Positions 43,689 through 51,859 of a DNA stretch of 64,000 nucleotides are shown here, piece by piece. Positions within the stretch are counted from its first letter, which is position 1, and every line of letters begins with the position of its first letter. Source of the DNA: GCA-2748575 sp965222725 (GTDB taxonomy: Bacteria > Pseudomonadota > Gammaproteobacteria > Pseudomonadales > Ketobacteraceae); the NCBI GenBank assembly GCA_965222725.1, contig OZ244969.1, positions 1,612,001-1,676,000 of the forward strand. The letters run 5' to 3'. The position numbers and the translations under genes are program-made. The notes under the pieces are model-generated. The model did no database searches. It saw nothing but the letters and a program-made list of their open reading frames with translations, and had not been told where the DNA came from.

Positions 43689-44864
43689 TTAGCCGCGGCA
43701 CCAGTGGCTGGGATTCACCGGATTGCCATCCTTGCGGATTTCAAAGTACAGGCCGGGTTTATCCTGGCCGCCGCTGGTCCCTGTGTAGGCAATCACCTGG
43801 CCCACTTCCACCCAGTCGCCGGGTTCGGTGAGCAGGCTTTCGTTGTGGCCGTATAGCGTGTAGTAATTGTCGCCATGATCGATAATGGTGAGCAGCCCAA
43901 AGCCCCGTAGCCAGTCTGAAAACACCACCCGGCCCCGGTGCACGGTTTTTACCGGTTCGCCGGTACCGGTGCGAATAATCACTCCATTCCAGCGCAGGCT
44001 GCTGTCTTCCCGTTTGGAGCGGAACGAACGGGCCACCCGGCCACGTGTGGGCCAGTTGAGTTTGCCTTTGCGTTTGGCAAAAGGCGTGGTGTCGCCCACA
44101 TTGGCGGGCAGGTCTGCCAGGGTTTCCTGCACGGCTCTTAGCAAGCGCTGCAGTTCTTCCTGGTTTTCACTGAGCTGGGACAGTTTCTGGCCCCGGTCCC
44201 GCAGGGCAACATCCAGCTTCTGGAGTACTTTTTTACGTTGGGCTTTGGCTTTGATCAATCCGTCCTGCTGAATTTCAAGGCGTAGCTTCAGGTTTTGCAA
44301 CAGCTCCAGCTCGTCGTCCAGTTGTTGCTGGTTTTCCACCAGACTGGCAATGGTGCTGTTAAAGGACTGAATGTTTTTAAGACGGGTACGATGAAAATAA
44401 TCGTAGTACTTGATCACCCGCGCCAGCTTTTCCGGCTCCTGCTGGTTCAGCAGGAGCTTGATATATTCCTGGCGGCCGGTGCGATACGCCGCCTGAATAT
44501 CCGATACCAGAGCGACTTTCTGTTTTTGTTTGGCCGCTTCCAGTTTGATTTTTTCTGCGTTAAGTCGTTCTACGGTTTGCTTTGATTTTCGAATTTGCTG
44601 ATTGGCGTCCCGCAGGTCTTTCTGGGTGTTGCTGATTTCCAGTTCTACCTTGCGCAGGGCCTCTTCGGTGTCGCTGCGCTGGGAACGGGTTTTTTTGATC
44701 ACATGCTGCAGTGATTCGATTTTCTTTTTTACCTGGGTCAGTTCCTGCTCGGTTTTTCTGGCGTCCACCACATCGCTGTCCGCCGGGCTGTTAATTGGCA
44801 GCAGGGCGGCAGTTATCAGGCAAAGGGTCAGGGCGGTTCGGGCCAGGGGTTTTCGGTAGTGCAT
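43689..44864 (-). CDS. envC: Murein hydrolase activator EnvC-like
   Basis: A 391-residue protein; the ATG at 44864 (MHYRKPLARTALTLCLITAA) starts the signal peptide better than the TTG six codons upstream. Residues ~35-240 are a long coiled coil (KKIESLQHVIKKTRSQRS, QTVERLNAEKIKLEAAKQKQ). The C-terminal ~125 residues are a LytM domain whose zinc ligands are missing (RWNGVIIR where His/Asp are expected, LYFEIRKDG instead of HFEIR), as in EnvC. It activates amidases AmiA/B at the septum rather than cutting murein. Member of the gpmI-envC-ctpA-yibQ block. Confidence 0.93.
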   Translation of the reverse strand: MHYRKPLARTALTLCLITAALLPINSPADSDVVDARKTEQELTQVKKKIESLQHVIKKTRSQRSDTEEALRKVELEISNTQKDLRDANQQIRKSKQTVERLNAEKIKLEAAKQKQKVALVSDIQAAYRTGRQEYIKLLLNQQEPEKLARVIKYYDYFHRTRLKNIQSFNSTIASLVENQQQLDDELELLQNLKLRLEIQQDGLIKAKAQRKKVLQKLDVALRDRGQKLSQLSENQEELQRLLRAVQETLADLPANVGDTTPFAKRKGKLNWPTRGRVARSFRSKREDSSLRWNGVIIRTGTGEPVKTVHRGRVVFSDWLRGFGLLTIIDHGDNYYTLYGHNESLLTEPGDWVEVGQVIAYTGTSGGQDKPGLYFEIRKDGNPVNPSHWCRG

Positions 44865-45084
44865 ACATCTCGTGGTCAGCAACAGAAACGCCGCTAAGTT
44901 TACTCGACTCTCCCGGCCGATGCGAGGCGGGCAGGCCCGAGCCTGTGGCTCCGGTTTCAGCTTTCAGTGGGTGGTTATGGAGCGTATCAAGGCGGGAAGT
45001 GTGGCAGACAGAGAAATCTGTCACCGTGAAAGCTTTACAACCACAGTGTAAAAATTGCCCTGCCGGCACTCAGCGCCACCCGGT

Positions 45085-45540
45085 TCAGATATCCCGCGTG
45101 GTGACCCGGTCCATGGATATCTGGCGGTTAATACTGTCCACCTCCACCGCCAGCATGTTCAGCGCCTCCCGCACCCGTTCGGCAACGGATTTTTCCGCCT
45201 GTTCTGTCAGGGCTGTTACGATTTCGCGGTTAATATCCGTGGCCTGCTGAATCGACAGTCCCGGAGAGCGCACATTCAGGTTGGGTCTGGTGGGTTCCTT
45301 GTACTGAATACGGGTGCTGAGTACCGCATCAGGGCCGCTCCGGGTGTAGTTTTGCAGGGTTGCCACAATCTTCTGCTCGTGGCCGGCAATCTTGTTCAGC
45401 ACTTCCTGGTAGGGCTCGGTCACGCCGTTAGCTTGCTGCCGCAGGGCCTGTTCGGCATGGTCGCACTGGTCTGCATAGCGGTTCAGTAACTCTTTGCAGG
45501 AAAGAAACGTATCCTTGCTGGCTGCCTGGGTCATGTTCAT
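45085..45540 (-). CDS. Hypothetical helical protein, 151 aa
   Basis: Starts at an ATG just after a strong GAGGGGG; an ATG two codons on is also possible. The protein is mostly helical and soluble, with two Cys near the N-terminus (FLSCKELLNRYADQCDHAEQ) and a long C-terminal amphipathic region (EIVTALTEQAEKSVAERVRE) that could form a coiled coil. No family recognised. It lies between gpmI and envC on the same strand, in place of the usual direct link. Confidence 0.7.
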   Translation of the reverse strand: MNMTQAASKDTFLSCKELLNRYADQCDHAEQALRQQANGVTEPYQEVLNKIAGHEQKIVATLQNYTRSGPDAVLSTRIQYKEPTRPNLNVRSPGLSIQQATDINREIVTALTEQAEKSVAERVREALNMLAVEVDSINRQISMDRVTTRDI

Positions 45541-45711
45541 CACCCCCTCTGAAGCTTCTCTCGTGGCGTTTTACTGCTGCGCGAAAACGCAGGGCCTTTG
45601 CTCTGGAGATGCGATTATTGTGCCGATGTTGATTGAATGCGTATTGAGAGCGGGTGGATTACCTTCACGGCAAGGAATGTATACATGAGATTGAGTAGCA
45701 GGTAATAAAAA

Positions 45712-45732
45712 CCCGGCATGACTGGTGCCGGG
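45712..45732. terminator. Intrinsic terminator of gpmI
   Basis: CCCGGCA (45712-45718) pairs with TGCCGGG (45726-45732). An A-run before and CTTTT after make it work on both strands; on the minus strand it ends the gpmI transcript, so the downstream genes need their own promoter. Confidence 0.85.
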
Positions 45733-45772
45733 CTTTTCTGTTCAGCACTGGATGTGTGGTTCTGGAACGCCT

Positions 45773-47317
45773 TCAGAACAAGGCAGTGCCAGTCATTTCC
45801 TCCGGTTGCTCCATGTCCATCAGTTTAAGGATGGTGGGCGCAATATCCGACAGTACGCCGCCCTGGGCTTTAAGGGCCATGTCCTTGTGTGTGCCCACAT
45901 AAACCAGGGGCACCAGTTCGGTGGTATGGGCGGTGTGAGGCTGGCCGGTGCTGTGATCTGACATTTGTTCGCAGTTGCCGTGATCGGCGGTAATCAGCAG
46001 CTCGCCGCCGGCCTCGTTAATGGCTGTCACCACGCGGCCCAGGCATTCATCCAGGGTTTCCACGGCTTTGATGGCCGCCGGCAGCACACCGGTATGGCCC
46101 ACCATATCGCCGTTGGCGTAGTTCACCACAATCACATCGAACTTGCCGCCGGTAATGGCTTCCACCAGGTTGTCGGTAACTTCCGGCGCGCTCATTTCCG
46201 GCTTCAGGTCATAGGTGGCCACATCCGGGGATTTCACCAGTGAACGCTCCTCGCCGTCAAAAAGGGCTTCGCGGCCACCGCTGAAGAAAAAGGTCACGTG
46301 GGCGTATTTTTCCGTTTCCGCCAGGCGTAGCTGGGTTTTGCCGTTGTTGGCCAGGTACTCCCCCAGGACGTTTTTCAGTTTTTCCGGCGGATAGGCACAG
46401 GTGGTGGGAATGTCCGCGGCGTATTCCGTCAGCATCACAAAATCCGCCAGGGCGGGTACCTTGCTGCGGGCAAAACCGGAGAAGTCCGGATCTACAAAGG
46501 CTCGGGTCATCTGGCGGGCCCGGTCGGCGCGGAAGTTCATGAAAACCACAGCATCGCCATCGTTGATGGTGGCGGGAGATTCGCCATTGCCTGCAATAAT
46601 GGTGGGTTTCACGAATTCGTCGGTTTCTTCCCGTTCGTAGGCGGCCTGCAGGCCATCCAGGGCGTTGTTGGCACTGAATTCGCCCTTGCCCTCGGTCAGC
46701 GAGTTGTAAGCCGCCTGGACCCGTTCCCAGCGATTATCCCGGTCCATGGCGTAGTAACGGCCATTCAGGGTGGCAATGCGGCCCTTGCCGGTGGCCCGCA
46801 GTTGCTCATCGATCTTGCGGATGGAGGGCTCAGCGGATTTGGGGGGCATGTCCCGGCCGTCCAGAAAGGCGTGTACATAGATAGCATCCGCCCCGCGCTC
46901 GTCCGCCAGTTTGATCATGGCGGCGATATGGTCCTCATGGCTGTGAACGCCACCGGGGGACAGTAATCCCAGAATATGCACGGCGCCATTGCTTGCTTTG
47001 GCCTTGTCCACAGCGCCGGTCAGGGCCGGATTTGCAAAGAAGTCACCATCCTTGATGGCTTTGGTGATACGGGTAAAGTCCTGGTACACCACCCGACCGG
47101 CCCCCAGATTCATATGGCCGACCTCGGAATTGCCCATTTGCCCGTCGGGCAGGCCGACATCCATACCGGAGCCGGAGATCAGGGTGTGGGGTTGTTCCTG
47201 CCAGAGTTTGTCCCAGATGGGGGTGTTGGCGTTGCTGATGGCGTTGTCGTCGGCGGCTTCGCGATAGCCGAAACCGTCAAGAATGATCAAAACGTGAGGC
47301 TTTCTTTTGTCAGTCAT
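45773..47317 (-). CDS. gpmI: 2,3-bisphosphoglycerate-independent phosphoglycerate mutase
   Basis: A 514-residue Mn-dependent enzyme of normal length. The N-terminus VLIILDGFGYRE carries the first metal Asp, DGQMGNSEVGHMNLGAGRVV the phospho-Ser loop, and LITADHGNCEQM the C-terminal metal site. It interconverts 3- and 2-phosphoglycerate in glycolysis and gluconeogenesis. It diverges from the rhodanese gene at 47458 and ends before its own terminator. Confidence 0.97.
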   Translation of the reverse strand: MTDKRKPHVLIILDGFGYREAADDNAISNANTPIWDKLWQEQPHTLISGSGMDVGLPDGQMGNSEVGHMNLGAGRVVYQDFTRITKAIKDGDFFANPALTGAVDKAKASNGAVHILGLLSPGGVHSHEDHIAAMIKLADERGADAIYVHAFLDGRDMPPKSAEPSIRKIDEQLRATGKGRIATLNGRYYAMDRDNRWERVQAAYNSLTEGKGEFSANNALDGLQAAYEREETDEFVKPTIIAGNGESPATINDGDAVVFMNFRADRARQMTRAFVDPDFSGFARSKVPALADFVMLTEYAADIPTTCAYPPEKLKNVLGEYLANNGKTQLRLAETEKYAHVTFFFSGGREALFDGEERSLVKSPDVATYDLKPEMSAPEVTDNLVEAITGGKFDVIVVNYANGDMVGHTGVLPAAIKAVETLDECLGRVVTAINEAGGELLITADHGNCEQMSDHSTGQPHTAHTTELVPLVYVGTHKDMALKAQGGVLSDIAPTILKLMDMEQPEEMTGTALF

Positions 47318-47457
47318 AGCTTAAATCTTGTGGTTACTGAATGTCGGCCCCGATATTTTACCGGATTTGCAGGTTCTCATCACAAGGGATTTCGTAAGGG
47401 TTTGTTGATCGGTATACTTGCCCGCTGTTTAAGCGAGTTAGAGTCTGAGGAACATCC

Positions 47458-47871
47458 ATGGATCGCGTGATCGAATTTACCCTGAACCACCCTTATCTGG
47501 TGGGCAGCTTTGTGGCACTGCTGACGGCTTTTATAGTGCTGGAAACCCGTCGTGGCGGAAAATCCGTTTCGCCTCAACAACTTACCAATCTGGTAAACCG
47601 CGAAAACGCCCTGGTGCTGGACGTGCGCGAAGCCAAGGAATTCCGCGAAGGCCACATCACCGGTTCCAAAAACATTCCTTTTGCCCAGTTGCAAAGCAAA
47701 CTGGGTGAGCTGGAGAAAAGCAAGGAAACCCCGGTGATCCTGGTATGCAAAATGGGCCAGCATGCGGGCGCGGCAGGGCGAATTCTGTCCACTGCAGGCT
47801 TTAAGGATGTGCGTCGGCTGAGTGGCGGCGTATCTGGCTGGAAGGCGGACGGCTTGCCGCTGGTTTCTTGA
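47458..47871 (+). CDS. Membrane-anchored rhodanese-like protein (YibN-type)
   Basis: A 137-residue protein: one N-terminal membrane helix (LVGSFVALLTAFIVLETRR) and a rhodanese domain with LVLDVREAKEFREGHITGS and active Cys in VCKMGQHAGAAG. It probably handles sulphane sulphur at the inner face of the membrane. It forms the conserved unit rhodanese-grxC-secB, with grxC 14 bp downstream, suggesting a redox or export-linked task. Confidence 0.9.
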   Translation: MDRVIEFTLNHPYLVGSFVALLTAFIVLETRRGGKSVSPQQLTNLVNRENALVLDVREAKEFREGHITGSKNIPFAQLQSKLGELEKSKETPVILVCKMGQHAGAAGRILSTAGFKDVRRLSGGVSGWKADGLPLVS

Positions 47872-47885
47872 AAGGTGATCCCGAT

Positions 47886-48140
47886 ATGGCAAATGTGATT
47901 GTATACGCTACCCCCTGGTGCCCCTACTGCGTTCGCGCCCGGCACCTGCTGAGCACCAAGGGCGTGGACTATGAACTGATCGATGTATCCGGCGATCGCC
48001 AGCTGCGGGCGGCCATGGCGGAAAAAGCCGGGAAAACATCGGTGCCACAAATCTGGATAGACGACTATCATGTGGGTGGCTGTGACGAGCTGATGGCTTT
48101 GGAACGCACCGGCAAACTGGATCAAATGCTCAGGGCGTGA
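47886..48140 (+). CDS. grxC: Glutaredoxin 3
   Basis: An 84-residue glutaredoxin. The ATG at 47886 follows AAAGGTGATC. Active site is CPYC in ATPWCPYCVRARHLL; KTSVPQIWIDDYHVGGCDEL holds the cis-Pro and glutathione-binding loop. It reduces disulphides with glutathione. Between rhodanese and secB. Confidence 0.96.
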   Translation: MANVIVYATPWCPYCVRARHLLSTKGVDYELIDVSGDRQLRAAMAEKAGKTSVPQIWIDDYHVGGCDELMALERTGKLDQMLRA

Positions 48141-48201
48141 GATTGAATAGCCCGGGTAGTTGTATCGTATCTGATTAATCAAAAAAGTAAGGAAGTCATC
48201 A

Positions 48202-48678
48202 ATGGCAGAGCAAGCAAATCAACAACAGGGACAGTTCCAACTGCAAAGAATTTATATCAAGGATTTATCGTTTGAAGCCCCCCGTGCACCGGAGGTATTT
48301 CGTCAGGAGTGGAAACCTGAAGTAAATCTGGAAGTGAACCACGCTGCTGAAAAAATTGATGGCGATGTCTATGAAGTGGTTCTGAAAGTGACTGTTACCG
48401 TCACCAATCAGGAAAAATCCGCGTTTGTTGCCGAAATTCAGCAAGCCGGCCTGTTTCTGATCGCCGGTATTGAAGGCGTTCAGTTCGAGCATGTGGTTAA
48501 GGGCGTTTGCCCCAATGTGCTCTTTCCCTATGCCCGCGAAACCATTTCTGATCTGGTGGCTCGCGGTACTTTCCCGCAGTTTCTGCTGCAACCCATTAAC
48601 TTTGAAGCCGCCTTCGTTGAGCAGATGCGCCGTCAGCAACAACAGGCCCAGCAGGAGCCGGAAGGTTCCCAGCACTGA
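48202..48678 (+). CDS. secB: Protein-export chaperone SecB
   Basis: A 158-residue SecB: FQLQRIYIKDLSFEAPRAP at the N-terminus, then the conserved VVLKVTVTVTN and CPNVLFPYARETISDLVARG, and a Gln-rich tail. It binds unfolded preproteins as a tetramer and hands them to SecA. The grxC-secB link is typical of gammaproteobacteria. Confidence 0.97.
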   Translation: MAEQANQQQGQFQLQRIYIKDLSFEAPRAPEVFRQEWKPEVNLEVNHAAEKIDGDVYEVVLKVTVTVTNQEKSAFVAEIQQAGLFLIAGIEGVQFEHVVKGVCPNVLFPYARETISDLVARGTFPQFLLQPINFEAAFVEQMRRQQQQAQQEPEGSQH

Positions 48679-48725
48679 TACCTTTCTGATGAGCCGGTAT
48701 CACCGCCGGCTCAGAATTCCCTCCC

Positions 48726-49190
48726 ATGATTCATATCGCCCTTTACGAACCACAGATCGCGCCCAATACCGGTAATATCATCCGGCTGGTGGCCAACAAT
48801 GGTTGTCAGCTGCATTTGATTGAGCCGTTGGGTTTTGATCTGGAAGAAAAAAAGCTGCGCCGCGCCGGGCTGGATTACCGCGACATGGCTCGTGTGTCCC
48901 GTTATCCGGATTACGCGGCTTTTCTTGCTGCAATGGATGGCAGGCGTATGTATGCCATTACCACCAAAGGGCAGCGTGGCTATCACGAAGTATCCTTTCA
49001 GCCCGATGATGTGCTGTTATTTGGTTCGGAAACTTCAGGTTTACCGGTGCCGGTGATGGACAGCTTTGATCCACTGGATCGCCTGCGCATTCCCATGCGG
49101 GAAACCAACCGCAGTATGAACCTGTCCAACGCTGTCGCCATTGTCAGTTACGAAGCCTGGCGACAGCTTGGGTTTGCGGGTGGGCGCTGA
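48726..49190 (+). CDS. trmL: tRNA (cytidine/uridine-2'-O-)-methyltransferase TrmL
   Basis: A 154-residue SPOUT methyltransferase: MIHIALYEPQIAPNTGNIIR (motif 1), LLFGSETSGLP (motif 2) and IPMRETNRSMNLSNAVAIV (motif 3, trefoil knot). It methylates the wobble base of tRNA-Leu. Its 3' 150 bp are also read in antisense as the tail of the convergent binding-protein gene. Confidence 0.96.
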   Translation: MIHIALYEPQIAPNTGNIIRLVANNGCQLHLIEPLGFDLEEKKLRRAGLDYRDMARVSRYPDYAAFLAAMDGRRMYAITTKGQRGYHEVSFQPDDVLLFGSETSGLPVPVMDSFDPLDRLRIPMRETNRSMNLSNAVAIVSYEAWRQLGFAGGR

Positions 49191-49952
49191 TTGTTTGGAG
49201 TTGCCCCGCAAACTGGCCGCTTCAATCTCTGCCAGCTTGCGTTTTGCCGCATCTGTTGCGAGTACCCGGTTTAATAATGCCAGTACTTCATCGCTCCAGG
49301 CTTTGTCGGGCTGCACTGCCAAAAAGAACGGTGTTTCCGGCAGGCAACTGGAGCGCTGTATTGCAGATAACGGTTTGGGCGATTTACGTTCTGCGTTTTT
49401 ATGAACGCGCTTATCCGAGATAAAAACATCGATTCTCCCCAGAGCCAGCATGCTGTGCAGCCTTGCTGGCAGATTGTCGCCGCTGATCAGCAGGACGCCT
49501 TCACCCTGGTCGATGTATTGATCCAGCTCCGGGCTGTAGCCGTAGTCCTGGATTGCTCCGAGACGACGCCCTTTCAAAGAAGCCACGCCCTGGTATTGCC
49601 ATTTGTCTGCAGGCCGGGTGTAAAAGCAGTCCTGATAACTCATGGTGGGTGTGGTGGTGAGTTTGAGTTTGGGGGCTTCGCCGGGTACGGCTGTGAGCAG
49701 ACCATCGAGATTTCCGGAGTCTGCTTCCCGGATCGCCCGGCTCCAGGTCATGATCCGGGTGCGCAGTTCAATCCCTTCCTGAGCGAAAATCCAGGTCAGA
49801 TATTTCGCCACAATCCCGTGATCATCCTTGCCATCCGCGCAGGTGTAGGGGCACCAGTCGGTGCCGCCAAAGGTGAGTTTTTGTGGTAGTTCCGCCAGGC
49901 TTTGCAGCGGCAGCCAGCAGACAATAGCCAATATGAGGGAGAGGGGTCGCAT
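49041..49952 (-). CDS. Periplasmic solute-binding protein (family 3-like), tail overlapping trmL
   Basis: A 303-residue protein with a signal peptide (MRPLSLILAIVCWLPLQSLA) and a family 3 substrate-binding-protein pattern (LTFGGTDWCPYTCADGK, GIVAKYLTWIFAQEGIELRT, LKGRRLGAIQDYGYSPELDQ, LGRIDVFISDKRV). The domain should end near residue 250 (RKLAEIEA). The last ~50 residues are read antisense through the end of trmL and show no family likeness, probably because an ancestral stop was lost. The ligand is unknown; orphan binding proteins of this kind are common in Marinobacter and relatives. Confidence 0.8.
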   Translation of the reverse strand: MRPLSLILAIVCWLPLQSLAELPQKLTFGGTDWCPYTCADGKDDHGIVAKYLTWIFAQEGIELRTRIMTWSRAIREADSGNLDGLLTAVPGEAPKLKLTTTPTMSYQDCFYTRPADKWQYQGVASLKGRRLGAIQDYGYSPELDQYIDQGEGVLLISGDNLPARLHSMLALGRIDVFISDKRVHKNAERKSPKPLSAIQRSSCLPETPFFLAVQPDKAWSDEVLALLNRVLATDAAKRKLAEIEAASLRGNSKQSAPTRKPKLSPGFVTDNGDSVGQVHTAVGFPHGNAQAIQWIKAVHHRHR

Positions 49953-50105
49953 GATGGTGGCTCCAGCGGCCGGAATTATCGATGCATCTGCCGGTTATTA
50001 TAGGAGTTTTCTGCGTCCCCGGCAGCATTCAGTGTTCGTTCCGAAAAACACCCGGAAACTGCCCCAAACTGGGTCGCATAAAGATTGATCAGGGGAGCGT
50101 TCAAA

Positions 50106-50312
50106 ATGGAAGGCACAGATCCAGAATATTCCTACTACAGCTGGGCAAAAAGCTTTGAGCTGGTGCGTTCCGGCAAACATCAGGTGGCGGCGTTCTGGGC
50201 TTGCAGCCTGGAGCGGCCGGAATATTTCTATTGCAGCGATTCCATCGGCAAAGAACTGCTGCGCGACTTTAATTCAGGGCTGGCAAAGTTGCGGGCCACG
50301 GGAAAATACTAG
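50106..50312 (+). CDS. Hypothetical small protein, 68 aa
   Basis: The ATG at 50106 has GGGGAG about 8 bp upstream; a TTG at 50085 in frame is less likely. The protein is soluble and aromatic-rich (PEYSYYSWAKSFELV, ERPEYFYCSDSIGKELL). No family recognised. It stands alone. Confidence 0.55.
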   Translation: MEGTDPEYSYYSWAKSFELVRSGKHQVAAFWACSLERPEYFYCSDSIGKELLRDFNSGLAKLRATGKY

Positions 50313-50619
50313 CATTTTGACTACTATTTCCCGGCGCACAAACCCTAGTGTTCGTGAAACAAATTTATATAACAAGTATTCATTAAATGCAGTGCTTTGG
50401 TTATATCTTTTTCTGGTTCCCGATTAAATTCAATTGCTTGATGTGATTTTTATTTTGCGATTGTTGTAAAGAGTGTCAATTTGTCACATCCATTCTGTTG
50501 GTTATTCAATACAGTCATTGCTCAAGCGCCGATAAACTGATCCTGACTTGATTGTTCTGTAGTCTTTCCAAGTCGTTACTTGTTTGCATCTAATTAATTA
50601 TGTCGGGAAGGCAAAAATC
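50313..50619. other. Intergenic upstream of the aerolysin-like gene
   Basis: 307 AT-rich bp, distinctly lower in GC than its surroundings. It should hold the promoter of the gene at 50620 (ribosome site GGGAAGG at ~50605). No sure promoter boxes, hairpin or RNA gene could be picked. Confidence 0.45.
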
Positions 50620-51651
50620 ATGTCTACAGAATTGGAAACTTATATTATCAATGAATTGCAGGGCGGTTTTACCCGTAGTGGGCTTTCAACCAATGAATGG
50701 TCCGTTTCTATCATCAGCCAGGAATTTGAGATAACGGAAACCACCTACACCAGAGCAGGGGATCCGGTGCCGAAAACACCGCTGATAAGAGTGTCGCCGG
50801 TTAATTGCCTGGATGAGAAAGTCACCTCTACGCTGAAAGTTAATACCAAAGAAAAAGAAACCACCACCTGGACCATTAATTCCGAAGTGGCTCTTACCGA
50901 GGAACTGGAAGTCAGTGCCGCAGGGGATATTCTGGTGGCCGAGGCAGAAGCCAAAGCCAAGGTGGGTGTTACTTTTAAAGTGGGTGGCAGTGTCAGTGGC
51001 ACTTCGGAAAAAGAAGTCTCTATTGATTTTGAACAACCGGTACCGGTTAAACCCAAACATCGCACGATTATGGAGTTAGGTATTTTTACCACGCCGGTGG
51101 AAGGTGTTATCAAGGGCTTTCGCAAAGTGCGGGTTCGCTATCAATATGATCTGGATGTGCCCTTTCAGTTCTTTGATGAAACCCATTCCGGCACGGCTTT
51201 GATCAAGGTACCTTTTCAGGTGGATTTCAAATCGGAAGTGGTTTCCTATATTCCGCGCCTGCGTGACGAAGCAGTGGATTGTGAAACCGCGTTCAGTGGT
51301 TTGATTCCGGGGCAGGAAGGTTATTCACCTTTCAATCATCCGTTGTTTGGTGAGCGCAGAACAGAAACTCGCCTGGCTCTGGCAACGCGCATTATCGAAC
51401 CTCTGCCGGATACCGGTTTCGGCTCTCGTGCCGATCGCATTATTTCGGTGGCGGCGGCTGCCAGTTCACCGGTGGAAATGCTGGCAACCCTGGGCTGGAG
51501 TGAGTCTGAGCTGCCCACGGCAAAACGTATCTTCACCATGGTGGATAGCCGGGTTGGCGGATTGTCGGCGGAGTTACTGTCCGGCGGCGTGCTCAACACC
51601 GAATTGCTCGAAAAAACCGCCCCGGCAGCCGCCTTGCGGGAAGCGGTATAG
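50620..51651 (+). CDS. Candidate aerolysin/ETX-MTX2-like pore-forming protein
   Basis: 343 residues from the ATG at 50620 with GGGAAGG upstream. No signal peptide. Residues ~65-180 alternate Ser/Thr and hydrophobics in long strands (TSTLKVNTKEKETTTWTINS, AEAKAKVGVTFKVGGSVSG, EKEVSIDFEQPVPVKPKHRT, IKGFRKVRVRYQYDLDV), the pattern of ETX/MTX2 beta-pore toxins, with a possible membrane hairpin near 88-120. The C-terminal ~140 residues are not recognised and end in a helical part. If correct, it would form oligomeric beta barrels; release without signal peptide would need lysis or another route. Preceded by an AT-rich spacer, which fits gene transfer. Confidence 0.5.
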   Translation: MSTELETYIINELQGGFTRSGLSTNEWSVSIISQEFEITETTYTRAGDPVPKTPLIRVSPVNCLDEKVTSTLKVNTKEKETTTWTINSEVALTEELEVSAAGDILVAEAEAKAKVGVTFKVGGSVSGTSEKEVSIDFEQPVPVKPKHRTIMELGIFTTPVEGVIKGFRKVRVRYQYDLDVPFQFFDETHSGTALIKVPFQVDFKSEVVSYIPRLRDEAVDCETAFSGLIPGQEGYSPFNHPLFGERRTETRLALATRIIEPLPDTGFGSRADRIISVAAAASSPVEMLATLGWSESELPTAKRIFTMVDSRVGGLSAELLSGGVLNTELLEKTAPAAALREAV

Positions 51652-51859
51652 CCTGTCACCGGGCCGGATTACGGTCCACAGCAACCGGTTGACCGGCCCT
51701 GGCGGGCTGGTCAATCCCTTTGATATTTTCCTGTCTATACAGCTTGTATCTGCCATTCAGCCCTGCTAGCCTGAATGAAACTCGCCGGTTCTATTTTGCC
51801 GGAAGATTGCGTTCAGCCCCGGGTAACTGGCCATGGGGTGTTATCAGCAGGGGGAATAA

